A stretch of DNA of 64,000 nt from Pristionchus mayeri (GCA_036245805.1 BTRK01000001.1:33986758-34050757); one strand, 5' to 3'; numbered from the stretch's first letter, positions 47,201 through 58,421 are shown. The notes: a model not told the origin generated them from the sequence alone. Program-made: numbers and translations.

Positions 47201-50200
47201 TACTTGAGGCTAAGGGGTCCCTACATATACAGTGTGGGCCCCTGGATCTCATTCCTAAGGAATCGTGTCCGGGAGGTATTCCATTCTTACCGATCCGGTC
47301 TCTTAAAAAGTTTGGATTAGGCACTCCGCGCAAGGCGGGGTTTGCCAAAGACTGGAGATTAAAGATATACCGTAGTTGTCGTTCTTTGCCACAACGGGGA
47401 CGGACGAGCCAACGGCTCCGAGGATCAGGTCGGGAAACCATTGTCGAGCCCAGATCGCGAGACCGCCTGAAATAAAGAGAGAACTTTTTAAACCCCAAAA
47501 ATCTTCTCTCCTAGAAACTCAATTTTATTTTATATTATTCATTAGATATCATTGACTTTCGAAATCATAACTTTGGATCATCGTTGCATTGTATAATCGT
47601 TAGGGACTAACAGATACTCAGTATCTCAAAAATACCAGGATAGGATCCTCCGAATGTGATCCAAGGTCCGGTACGATTATTCTTCACTTGCTGAGTTTTA
47701 ATGAACGTTGCTATGTCGTACAACATTTGCGCAGAGGTGAGATATTGGAGATCGTTCGTGCTGCAAATGATAAATTGACTATGGTTTATTCATCCCTGGA
47801 GCATCTACAAATGTAAACGTTGTGTGATTTACAATCCATAATTGACTTCAAACACAAAGAGTTCCGAAATGGACGAATCTGGTCCCTTCAGTCATCTCAC
47901 CCCAATATGCTGTCTCCATAATATCGATGCTGAAGCAGGAAGGCATTAGCGCCGACTTCCTTCGCATAAGTCAACCAGGGCGCACTTTCCGTTTTCACCC
48001 AGACATCAGTTTGAAAGACGCCTTAATTGGCTAATTAATTAACATAATTTTCAATTTATATTTAAAATGCTTACCTTCTCCTCCAACCAGCAGGAAGTTA
48101 GGACCTTCTTGAGTGCCGAATTTGTAGTTGTAGAACCATTTCTAGAAAAAAAAACAGTCTATAAAATAATGGATGTGTATAACCTGCATGAAAGTTCTGT
48201 CCTCGTTTACGTTGAAGTGATCGAAGGTCTGCTCGAACCAGCTCTCTCCAATCAACTCCGACTCATCGAGCTGCTCAGCGTTCTGCAATGAGGAGACGAG
48301 AGAATGTATAGTACGAAAAATTTTTAAAAAATATAAAAAAAAAAAAAAAATGTATCGCTCCTTCTCGGAATCAATATCACTAACATGATATAAATGAAGT
48401 GTCGTCAGCTTTCCGTAATCGTAATGTAATCGCTCAGAAATGAACTCACAAATTCGATTAGAGGATCTTGATGTCCTCTGCCTATCCATCTACTACTCCT
48501 CTTCACGCCCGATTCATACGAGGACTGTGCTACTTCGGCTGATCGTTTTGCTCGAGTCTAAATACATTATTTCAAACCAGTTTGCTTGACTATCTTACCG
48601 GGGGCGCATAAGAGTTCACGTTGACTGGTACCGAAGAACGGACGTTCGGATCGAATAATTGTGGTCGCTGCCCGACATTGTCCGTGATTTCAACTGAAAA
48701 AATAGAATGATTTCCATTCAATTGAATCGTATCAGTACTTTCTAGTTTTGCATAACATGGTCCTATATCAAGCATTTCGATTGCTTTGCATCGACTTGAG
48801 TTCGTGCAGAACAATTGATTAGATCAAAGATAGTCATTACCTGAACTAGGTCGGATGAGAACGGTGACGTCATGCTGCCTTTGGTATCATAAAGGCGGCA
48901 TGGCGTCATGGTTCCACCCAGTACCCAATTACCTCGATCAGGCACGGAGAAGATGGGATCAATCCATTGCTGCATCTTCTGCAGGGTCAGATCCTGGATC
49001 TGCTGCATCTGCAAAAGTATGAAATTATTGGAGTCATTCTCCAATTTGAAGGCAGGAGGTGGAGGGACGCATTCATTCAACAACTAGGATCGAAAACTCG
49101 TGCAGAAGATATCACATTTTTGGAAGGACGTCATCATATACCCGGTCCAGACCTCGACTATGGATGGCACTAGGCCGGGTTGGAAATATGATGTAATGCA
49201 TCATAGTTCCCATCCGACATAGTGCCCCTATGGATTCATAATGATAATGATAATGAGAATGGAGTCATAATTAGTCCTTATTCCTCACATTCTTCGTGCA
49301 GTAATCATCGATGATAGTGCATGAGTACCCGATGTCCTGGACGTGCGTTCCACCTAAACAAATTATTATTTTTAAAGATAACAAATATTGCCAGACAATG
49401 CCAAATATAGTAAGGACAACAGTGAATCAAAAGTAAGTCGCTCAGTGTTGTGAGCATACTACTAGTTTGCGGTGGTTTGGCCCTTTCAAACGCACCTTCG
49501 ACCTCAACTATGACGACACTCCAGTGCTTCGGATCGCTCTTCTTGGTGAGGAAACTCCACGGATCTTGCGTTCCGTGGGAGAAGACGACGTTAGTTCCCT
49601 GTAATAGTCGTGCATAAGCATCTGCGTGGAACATGTTGAAATTTTCAACAAAAAACTGTTCGAACTACTTAAATCTTAACCAAAAACATTCGAACCGCGT
49701 AGTAATCACGTCCTCCATAATAACCATTCGTTGCGTCGACATTCTTCTGAATCTGGTCGGCGTCTATTCCGAAGAGCTGCACGCAGTACTCGATTAGAGT
49801 GCTGAAATATTTATACTTGAAATTATCCATTTTTTTGTCATTGTGATCATTAAAATATTCATAACAATGAACTGGATTCATGACTAACAACATTTAAAAA
49901 AGATTTTGATGTTACTTGGAGGACTGGATTTGTCCGAATACGTTCTTTCCTCTGTTCGTGGATTTGAAGTAGCCGAATTCAGCGCAGGTCTGGTATTGCC
50001 AAAGGCGGGCGCTGGCTGAAACAAACACGGTGAATTCAAGTAAAATTCTAAATACTAAATTTTATCTTCATTTTCCATCTCACATTTCATCATGCCTAGA
50101 GCGTGTGTGAGAGAGAAACGAGTGAAGATTAACATGTCCAACTCTTCATTTGAATAAAGAAACGACTAACTATCTCCTTCGTATGCTTCGCCACTCAAGT

Positions 50201-53200
50201 CCATGACGCTTGCCGTGAAGTTGATGTTCATCTGAGAATCACTTTTTAAGCCATGATCTGTTACCACTCATATTCTATGTCACTAATCGAAATATTAATC
50301 AATATTGTTTATACTTAAGACCATATACTTACTCTAAGTATGGCTTATTAGGAAATACTCTCTTCATTGTACGCGCTCCCTCTCAGGTCAGATAGGAGAG
50401 ATATTGTGCAGAATGAGCCCTTTCCCACGAAGCGAGCCCTAATTTACTCACGTCGCCCGTGTAAGTGTTGATCCTCGCGAGCGCCTTCAGCGGATCGTCG
50501 TTTTCGCCTTTGATTGTGAAAGTCTAAATATTTAGTTATGAGCCCGTTTGCGTAAGAAGACAATTTTGAAGATTTTTGGCATCGGCCAAAAAAGTCAATT
50601 CTCTGTATCTCTGCCTATTGGGATGATCTGACACGCTGATGACGATAGGCACATTCATTTTGCGAAAAAATCGATCGTTGGCTCCAGAAGGCGTGACGCC
50701 ATTTTCGAATATCTTGATCCCACAGGTCGCTAAAATTAAGCCCACATGATGTCCGGCGCAGAATTGAATGGCGAACACGCATGTCTAATTCATATTTCAT
50801 TAATTATTAAAATATATTAGTAAAATTGAACTTTTTAGTGTCTTAATTGTACCAGAGGAGACATAGCTCAATCTGACCGTCTTGACGAGAGGAACCCAAA
50901 TCTGTGCTTAAATTTAAATAAAAACATCGCCGAAGGTTAATGCCCGCGAAATAGTCAACGTTTTTGCATGCATAATCTGCGGTTCCAATGCTCCTTCCCT
51001 TGATCTACCCTAGCCTCTCTGTTTCGTGACCCCTTTCCATCTCCCTCCCCTGCGCCTCGCCTCCCTCCCCTCCCTGACTCTGTGTTTTTTTTTATCCAAA
51101 ATTACTCACTAAATCGCGGGCATTAACCTTCGGCGATGTTTTTATTTATATTTAAGCACAGATTTGGGTTCCTCTCGTCAAGACGGTCAGATTGAGCTAT
51201 ATCTCCCCGGGTACAATTAAGGCACTACAAATTATTTTTACTATTTTTTTTTAACAATTAATGAAAAATGAATTAGACAGGCGTGTTCGCCATTCAATTG
51301 TGACACGGACATCATGTGGGCTTAAGTTTAGCGACCTCTGGGATCAAAATATTCGACAAGGGTAGTTTTCGACGTCAAGCCTTCTGGAGCCAACGATCGA
51401 TTTTTGAGCAAAATGATTGTGTCTATCGTCTTCAGCGTGTCAGATAACCTCTAAACACAGAGTTTCAGAGATTTGGCTTTTTCGGCCGATGACAGCGATT
51501 GTTCGATTCTTACGCAAACGGGCTCTTATCATGAAAATATTTATTTCATGCTTACCTGGCATAGTGTCTGGGGCGTATTCAGGATGCTGCCCTGTGCTGT
51601 AGACACAAACGGACTCTGAAAAGTACTTTCGTATCCAGTTGTACATTGTAGTAAGTGCTATTACACTCTCTTTTATTGCTAACTTTCTCTAGATAATGTT
51701 CAAAATGAAGATACCCAAAAAGAACTCCCCTTCGATTATGCGTATCTAGGATCTAATGCCAACCCTACTCCCTCGACCCCGGAGCTAAGTATCTTCCATA
51801 AACTTCCTGAAATGATAATCCCATACTTCCTGTGCACTATGAATGGATGGAATAAATATTTGTATTTATATTTGTTCTCTCGAATTTTAAACTCTCATTA
51901 TGAGGCTTACAATGAGGTATTTGAAGAAGGTGTCGATGTCGTACTCTGTGATCTCGTCGAAGGATGAAAGAGGAGGACGCATTCTGATAAGAGCCCGTTA
52001 AGAGATCAGCGAAAAAAGTCACAAAAGTGTTTGTCTCTCGCCGAGCAGACAGGCGAGATAGCACGTATGGGAGTGACATTTCTTTTGCGCAGCTATTCCT
52101 GTTTGAGAGTTATAAACAGTGTGACTCATACAGTTCTAAATTCTGATCACTGTCTCTTCCCTTTTGCGATAAAGTCTGCAAAATGAAGAGGCCGCGATAT
52201 CGGCTCTCGAACTCGAGCGAAAAAACACACATAGTGAAGATAATCGTTTCTTTTATGAACTCTTGGGTGAGAGTTACAAAATAAGCCTGACTCATGGATA
52301 TTTTTATTACTGTCTCTTCTTACACCGCGAGAGTGTACGCAATGAAGAATGATTTGCATTTTTACTAGAGTTCGTAATTCGGGCACTCGTCTCTTCATTT
52401 CGCACAATCCCTAGACCGTTCGAGCGGTGAGAGAGTGTGTGCAATGAAGAGACCGTGGTATCGTTTCTCGAACTCTACTATTTACTCACCCGAAGAGCAG
52501 AGTCAACTGCTGCCTCCCCTCTTCTGATTGGAACAACTTTCTAGCTTCTTCAATTCCGTCACCGAGCTTAAGATCTAGTATACGAAACGAAAAAATCGGC
52601 CAGTCTCACCTGCTTGTAGCACAAACCGCCGACCTTCTTGAAAGCTTCTTCCACATGCTGGAGATATCCTGAATAATAGGATCTCGACTAAACCCTCATC
52701 TCCTTTCTATCTATATCCTAACGATATTCTATTCTCCGTTTAGTTGCCCCAATACAAAGAATGTGGCCGGACTGAAAATAGCGACTTACCATAGAAGTCC
52801 ATCTGGGCGAGGATGGGCGCAGAGGATGAGAGTGCGCCAGAGATGAGCTCGGGATGGAGCAGACGAGACCAGGCAGCGAGGGAGCCTACAACTTCCATCG
52901 ATTAACCCCTCGAAGAGTGAGATGAGAGAAACGGCATCGGATGAGAATTATTTCGTAATACTTCATTCGATATATCAAATAGTCATCGAAATAGTCATCC
53001 GTCCTAGTGCCGGGGTAGCTTCGTGATTGGAGCATGTGTATTACTAACCGGTTCGATTCGATTCGATTTTCGATTCCTCCAATATTTCATGGTCATGATA
53101 TCGTTCTAAGACTACCTCACCTGCGTACGATCCTCCTACAACAATCCACTTCTGCTCTCCTCCCTTCTCTGCGTTTCTCTGTCTGATGAACTCGGCGATG

Positions 53201-54890
53201 TCTTCAACTGCTTGACGAGACGAGAGGAACTTCAGATTCGCGGTGGAAAGATCCCTGAAACGTTCAATAGATCAGCGGTTAAAGGTCAAAGATCAACGAT
53301 CACTGTAAGATTGGTTCCAATCACTCTCTCGCCTATTGACCGGTGAAAAGAGTTTGTAGAATTGGGAAACGGTTATTCGAATTTCGAACGCCATTTCTCA
53401 CTAGAGTTCGTAATTAGGACCGCCGTCTCTTCACTTTCCACGCTCTGGAGCGTCTAGAATGAATAGACCGTGGTATCGTTTCTCGACCTCCATTACTCAC
53501 TCAGTTGGATGCGATCCTCCATAGTATCGATGCTCGAGGCCATAGATGGTTGCGTTCAGCATCTTAGCGTAGACCACATACGAATAGCTCTCGTCAGTGA
53601 TAGAAGAGAGCATCGCGACATTCTAAGGGATATATTTTAAGGACGTTTGTATTGCTGAGCACATATGATACATCGTAAAATTAGCATGAGACCTTAGCAC
53701 TCAATCAGCACTCATTTTAGCTATACTTCAGGAAACATGGGAATTAGAGTGTCAGTGAACGCGATAACTGATCACATTTTCACGATTCCTATTCCAGGGT
53801 ACTGAACAATGCATCCTTACTAGGGTTGGCAATTCAAGTCGAATGCGAATTCGCAACGTCTCCCTCTCCTTGGATTTCGCAATATGTGAGGGGAGGCGAA
53901 TGCGAATTCGCAATCCGACTTCGAATTACCAACCCCAGTCTTTACCTCTCCGTTGATGTACAGCATATTCACTGCAGAATCGTCGGATGCGTGAGCGGTG
54001 TTGTAGAAGTATTGCTGAAGAATGTCAAGTTTTTTTTCATTTTTTTTAATTTTTGGTTTTTTTTAAATCTCATTACACTAGTATGTCCCTAGTGTCCGAC
54101 GTATTACTGAAGAGTGTAATGGTCTCATCATGCTATCTAGCTTATCTGGAAGTGGCGTTACAATATGACGGTCCTAGTATTCGAAGTATTGCTGAAGATG
54201 CTATTGGTTTGATCATATTCTCTTTGTTATCTTGATGTGACATTACAATGCCCTAGTTTCACTGAAAAACTGCCCTTTTCCCTAGACTGATAAGAAATTA
54301 TGACCTATTGTGTACGTGCTATCAAGTATTTGACTAACCTGCTGCCAAGTCTTCTTGTTCGATGCATCAAAATGATCTTGCTTTTGAGTGAGAGTTTTTG
54401 TTCCGTGATTCACATCGTTAACTAGAACAGAGGTGTCGACCTGAATTTTGTATTGAAATAGTATTCGTCTAACCCTCATTTTTTTATTTTGCATGCTCTA
54501 TCTCTCTAGCCGGCGAGAGGGCGAGTTAGACCATTGATCTACTCTACTTTCTTAAGCCCCCCCCCCGTCCCATATGGTCAACCACTTATTGGTAGAAACC
54601 AAAGTAGTGGAGCAATAGAATTGTCGTTCACATTTTGATGTAGGTAGCTCGTGAATCCTCCCATTGGTCGTCCTCCGAGCATCGGAGGAACGGCGAAGGC
54701 CACCGAGGCCAACGCCTGCAATTTACCGATGTTTAGAATTTTAAAAAAATGTTTTTTTTCTTTCGAAATTTACCCCACTATCACCATCTCACTCTCCCGT
54801 TGAAGTATATGTAGATTTGCATCGAAAACCACTCTGTTTTTACAGAAAAAAAAGATAGAAAAAACAGACCAAAACAGCGAGCAGTCTCAT
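38270..54890 (-). CDS. Gene D: two-domain S28 serine peptidase, 36 exons, 1088 aa
   Basis: Exons in transcript order: 54870-54890, 54632-54715, 54339-54440, 53946-54014, 53501-53622, 53121-53254, 52790-52885, 52610-52668, 52490-52566, 51911-51983, 51556-51615, 50452-50523, 50171-50231, 49916-50015, 49696-49801, 49496-49598, 49289-49353, 48933-49008, 48599-48693, 48450-48557, 48184-48282, 48075-48141, 47901-48021, 47636-47760, 47371-47466, 44581-44716, 44368-44491, 44166-44230, 43825-43916, 43622-43663, 40142-40235, 39779-39884, 39416-39521, 39062-39163, 38806-38928, 38270-38355 (3267 nt, open). Intron positions equal those of B and C; length changes are multiples of three. Signal peptide MRLLAVL plus ALASVAFAVP. 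Domain 1: Ser175 (GGSYAG), Asp424, His450 (GGTHVQD). Domain 2: Ser696 (GGSYPG), Asp962 (DGDPW), His989 (GTSHVAD). Both triads complete. The linker (exon 20) is diverged. The Thr-rich tail of 41 residues ends in a GPI-like hydrophobic segment. Introns contain four large foldback elements. Confidence 0.9.
38432..38577. mobile_element. 146-bp MULE-like foldback with 9-bp target duplication (last intron of gene D)
   Basis: G-tract followed by GTGACAAAACAGAAACAAAT, and the inverted counterpart ending in a C-tract. The 9-bp GATTCGGCG is repeated exactly at 38423-38431 and 38578-38586. Confidence 0.75.
38675..38768. repeat. Hairpin repeat in the last intron of gene D
   Basis: Arms GTCTCTTCATTTTACACATT and the near complement ending GAAATGACGAGAC around CGCTCGACCGGTC. 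Dispersed hairpin family. Confidence 0.5.
40297..43445. mobile_element. 3.1-kb MULE-like foldback element in intron 30 of gene D
   Basis: Starts with a G-rich end and ends with a C-tract. Arms (AATTTGCACAACGGACATTT, TGGGAGTTGCTTTATTGTTA and on) are mirrored at 43335-43440, and the inner arms continue from 41800 to 43330. An 8-bp duplication CTCTCGCC flanks it (40289-40296, 43446-43453). The left arm is interrupted by a small inverted-repeat insert and a mariner-type element (about 40420-41800); the right arm shows the uninterrupted version. No transposase recognised. Confidence 0.75.
40537..41797. mobile_element. mariner-type element nested in the foldback
   Basis: A 1261-bp sequence with ends TTAGGTTGAGTCATAAGTTT and its inverted counterpart, TA on both sides (40535-40536, 41798-41799). 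Length is that of a full mariner, but I recognise no transposase motif in the short frames inside, so it is degenerate or non-autonomous. Confidence 0.75.
44028..44078. repeat. Hairpin repeat in intron 28 of gene D
   Basis: Degenerate arms TTTTTTACACTCCCTAGAAC and AAGAGATTGTGTTGAAAAAA around CGACCGGTC. Same dispersed family. Confidence 0.4.
44821..47305. mobile_element. 2.5-kb long-palindrome element in intron 25 of gene D
   Basis: Ends TTAAGAGACCGGATCGGTAA and its exact inverse, with arms of about 1.2 kb complementary nearly to the centre near 46060. For example, 45770-45830 mirrors 46290-46350, and 44890-44940 mirrors 47197-47250. Differences are scattered single bases and small indels. 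TTAA at both ends may be the target duplication. No protein recognised. The same end sequence recurs at 33124 and 36294. Confidence 0.75.
50360..50428. repeat. Hairpin repeat in intron 12 of gene D
   Basis: Arms CTCTTCATTGTACGCGCTCC and GGAGAGATATTGTGCAGAATGAG halves around TCAGGTCAGATA. Dispersed hairpin family. Confidence 0.45.
50537..51528. mobile_element. 1-kb foldback element in intron 11 of gene D
   Basis: Ends TGAGCCCGTTTGCGTAAGAA and the inverse of AGAGCCCGTTTGCGTAAGAA. Two arms of roughly 450 bp stay complementary inwards through GATCGTTGGCTCCAGAAGGC, AACCCAAATCTGTGCTTAAA and GTTAATGCCCGCGA. It is the complete version of the split foldback at 32137-33128 / 37150-37740. No coding capacity. 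Confidence 0.8.
52373..52487. repeat. Best-preserved copy of the dispersed hairpin repeat (intron 9 of gene D)
   Basis: About 115-bp palindrome with outer GAGTTCG...CGAACTC, middle arms GTCTCTTCATTTCGCACAAT and AGTGTGTGCAATGAAGAGAC, and centre GACCGTTCGAGCGGT. Related copies lie at 460-527, 12084, 12274, 12705, 17255, 25340, 38675, 44028, 50360, 53405, 55068 and 57090, nearly all in introns or close upstream of genes. Probably a MITE family; no target duplication established. Confidence 0.65.
53405..53490. repeat. Hairpin repeat in intron 5 of gene D
   Basis: GAGTTCGTAATTAGGACC to TCGTTTCTCGACCTC with inner GTCTCTTCACTTTCCACGCT and GAATGAATAGAC arms; the centre is shortened compared with 52373-52487. 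Confidence 0.5.
53822..53938. mobile_element. hAT-like MITE in intron 4 of gene D
   Basis: About 117 bp with ends AGGGTTGGCAATTCAAGTCG and the inverse of TGGGGTTGGTAATTCGAAGT, and inverted GAATGCGAATTCGCAA blocks. The end resembles the CAGGGTTGGCAA type of hAT elements; an exact 8-bp duplication was not found. Confidence 0.45.
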
Positions 54891-54947
54891 CGGCGAGTCG
54901 ATCAATGGGATAGGCAGAGGGGAAGGTGCGAACAAGAAAGCATGAGG

Positions 54948-54960
54948 TGATAAGGATAAG
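54948..54960. promoter_or_regulatory. Paired GATA motifs upstream of gene D
   Basis: TGATAAGGATAAG, two overlapping GATA sites about 58-70 bp upstream of the gene D ATG. The pair is duplicated at 56970-56982 within the second copy of the segment. Function inferred. Confidence 0.4.
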
Positions 54961-55691
54961 AGGGAGAATCGAATGATCCATCAAATTTCCGAATACTTTC
55001 ATCTCGGAATGTGAGCCTTGACTGGGTGTGCGATTTCTCTGTGCGCTTCACACATTCACACGGAGAGGATGGTCTGACTCTCCTCAATTTGCACACTCTC
55101 TCGCCAGTCAGAGAAAGCGAGAGAGCATGCGAATAGGAGAGAGTCAGGTAATTACTTCACACGGATGTATCGATGAAACAAGAGGGTGTGCTCCAGGTGT
55201 GCTCTGAAATCATCATATGTAAAAATATTTGAAAAAAATAGCCCTCCGGATGGATTGAAGGACAAACCATTAGGCACAAAACAGTCCACCACTGCATAAC
55301 AATTAATTGTAGAATTTGTTTGAAAAATATGTTTTCACATTGTTTCCGGATGCTGCAGAGCAGACTTGCAACCTAAGGAAACATCGTCTGAGGAAGTGAA
55401 GAGTGACGTAGGTATATTATTTATGGTTTCCTGAGAAAACTGTCCATTCTGCGAACTCCGCCGCATGTCAGAGTGATAAATGAGCATGCATAATGCGAAG
55501 AGTAATTTATTGCGCCGCCATGCGTGAGAAAACACGTCTGACCAGACAAATGTGTGCTCACCAACAATATCTGTCTGCTAGCCGTTTCACCAGTAGAAAA
55601 GTGAGCTTCGTCCAGCTGCTTCACTCACAATTCTATCTATCTGCATCTTGGCGCTACGTCGGATGAGCACTACGACGTTATGCAGCCCTTG

Positions 55692-56133
55692 ATATGAGGC
55701 CGTTTGCCTAAGAATCGAGCAACGACCAGGACAGCAAAAAAACCTCGATTTACTGTAACCATATGTTTTGGGGTAATTGGAGGTGCTGAAAACGGTGGGC
55801 ACATTCATTTTGTTCCCAGAGTCATCGTTGGCTTCAGACGGCGTCAGGTCGAAAACGGGTTTTCGCGTATTTCGCCTCTCCGGAAAGTGCAAAATTACGT
55901 GAATAGGGTTTCCGGGGTAGAATTCCATGCTGATTACTCCTATCCACTTCATTTTTCACGGATTGTCTAAATAATTTTTAAAATTTCAACTTTTCGAAGA
56001 CGCAATATCGGGACGAGTGAGCTACATAGTTGGAACCGCCGTGACGTGAGGATTCAGAATTTCAAATTTCATAGATTTTCTCCATAGGACTTTCGATATT
56101 GGAGAGAAAATGTGAGGCAAACGGCCTCATATA
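55692..56133. mobile_element. Small foldback element in duplication copy 1
   Basis: Ends ATATGAGGCCGTTTGCCTAA and GGCAAACGGCCTCATAT. The interior (GGGCACATTCATTTTG, GTCATCGTTGGCTTCAGACG) is distantly related to the 50537-51528 foldback. Only the outer ends fold back. Confidence 0.6.
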
Positions 56134-56399
56134 TCCTAGGGGAGCATGACGTCACAGGTCTCATCCGACCTGGTCATATAATTCTCATCCCATCTCATAT
56201 AATGCCATCTGGATGTTCGATGAGCTCGTAACTTCCGGTCTTGATGAGTGTTTTCAAAGGATTTCTAGCTTGCCACGCGCTGTTTTGACTTTGTCGATGT
56301 GGGCGTTTCAGTCTTCTATTTCCGTTGACATATGTTGATGTATCATCAGTTTAGTTCACCTTCGTGCATAGTATGAATCATACTCTCAGCAATATACTT

Positions 56400-56936
56400 A
56401 GCCGTCCTATTATGATAAGATCCCTGGAGCTTCTAACTTTTTTCAGTTCAAAGCAGGCACTTTATATATCAGGCACATTTAGTTCGGCACAAGCTCAGAT
56501 GAGAACTATGACGTCATTTAAAACTATGATCGTTATTTTCGATAATCAAAAATTATTTTAAGACCATATGAAATAGAAAACATAGATAATGTACACATAG
56601 CTCGTTTACAAATATATATATTTTTTAAATTTGTTTTTTTTTAAATTTTAACATTTTGAACATCCTTGAAAATGGCCGAGGGTTTATAATATTTGTGGTG
56701 GTCACTCAGAGATCAATGTGGCTCTATCGTTCACCGTATCCGATAAAACGGATCTTAACGTAAGAGATGCCAGTAGTCGACCCTTCGTAGGGAGCTCAAA
56801 ATTAAAATAATGAGGTGGGTCACTCAAGCATGCCTCAGGATTGCCAAAACCGGCTATAAATCATTTCACCATTCCCAAGTCCAGCTCGATTATTTCATGA
56901 GAGTTGTGCTATTATGGCACTTTGCACAATCCCGGA
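56400..56936. other. Spacer between the two duplication copies
   Basis: No exon recognised. AT-rich near 56600-56660. The part 56750-56910 is related to 34230-34450. Confidence 0.5.
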
Positions 56937-58421
56937 CAGAGGGGAAGGTGCGAACAAGAAAGCATGAGGTGATAAGGATAAGAGGGAGAATCGAATGATC
57001 CATCAAATTTCCGAATACTTTCATCTCGGAATGTGAGCCTTGACTGGGTGTGCGATTTCTCTGTGCGCTTCACACATTCACACGGAGAGGATGGTCTGAC
57101 TCTCCTCAATTTGCACACTCTCTCGCCAGTCAGAGAAAGCGAGAGAGCATGCGAATAGGAGAGAGTCAGGTAATTACTTCACACGGATGTATCGATGAAA
57201 CAAGAGGGTGTGCTCCAGGTGTGCTCTGAAATCATCATATGTAAAAATATTTGAAAAAAATAGCCCTCCGGATGGATTGAAGGACAAACCATTAGGCACA
57301 AAACAGTCCACCACTGTATAACAATTAATTGTAGAATTTGTTTGAAAAATATGTTTTCACATTGTTTCCGGATGCTGCAGAGCAGACTTGCAACCTAAGG
57401 AAACATCGTCTGAGGAAGTGAAGAGTGACGTAGGTATATTATTTATGGTTTCCTGAGAAAACTGTCCATTCTGCGAACTCCGCCGCATGTCAGAGTGATA
57501 AATGAGCATGCATAATGCGAAGAGTAATTTATTGCGCCGCCATGCGTGAGAAAACACGTCTGACCAGACAAATGTGTGCTCACCAACAATATCTGTCTGC
57601 TAGCCGTTTCACCAGTAGAAAAGTGAGCTTCGTCCAGCTGCTTCACTCACAATTCTATCTATCTGCATCTTAGCGCTACGTCGGATGAGCACTACGACGT
57701 TATGCAGCCCTTGATATGAGGCCGTTTGCCTAAGAATCGAGCAACGACCAGGACAGCAAAAAAACCTCGATTTACTGTAACCATATGTTTTGGGGTAATT
57801 GGAGGTGCTGAAAACGGTGGGCACATTCATTTTGTTCCCAGAGTCATCGTTGGCTTCAGACGGCGTCAGGTCGAAAACGGGTTTTCGCGTATTTCGCCTC
57901 TCCGGAAAGTGCAAAATTACGTGAATAGGGTTTCCGGGGTAGAATTCCATGCTGATTACTCCTATCCACTTCATTTTTCACGGATTGTCTAAATAATTTT
58001 TAAAATTTCAACTTTTCGAAGACGCAATATCGGGACGAGTGAGCTACATAGTTGGAACCGCCGTGACGTGAGGATTCAGAATTTCAAATTTCATAGATTT
58101 TCTCCATAGGACTTTCGATATTGGAGAGAAAATGTGAGGCAAACGGCCTCATATATCCTAGGGGAGCATGACGTCACAGGTCTCATCCGACCTGGTCATA
58201 TAATTCTCATCCCATCTCATATAATGCCATCTGGATGTTCGATGAGCTCGTAACTTCCGGTCTTGATGAGTGTTTTCAAAGGATTTCTAGCTTGCCACGC
58301 GCTGTTTTGACTTTGTCGATGTGGGCGTTTCAGTCTTCTATTTCCGTTGACATATGTTGATGTATCATCAGTTTAGTTCACCTTCGTGCATAGTATGAAT
58401 CATACTCTCAGCAATATACTT
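56937..58421. repeat. Segmental duplication, copy 2
   Basis: Nearly identical direct copy of 54915-56399. It ends after ATATACTT at 58421. No gene D coding sequence follows its left edge, so it is a promoter-region copy without a gene. The internal foldback copy is at 57714-58155. Confidence 0.93.

Larger units (their letters stand above)
54915..56399. repeat. Segmental duplication, copy 1 (upstream region of gene D)
   Basis: 1485 bp repeated directly at 56937-58421 (offset 2022). Two single-base differences noticed (55301 and 55657, C/T and G/A), plus one near the left edge. It begins 25 bp upstream of the gene D ATG, so it covers the presumed promoter. It contains a hairpin repeat (55068-55150) and a foldback (55692-56133). 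The open frames in it recur at the same offset and are not conserved genes. Confidence 0.93.

Noticed and set aside
55335..55952. Open frames repeated exactly at 57357-57974
   Set aside because: The repetition comes from the recent segmental duplication, not from coding conservation.
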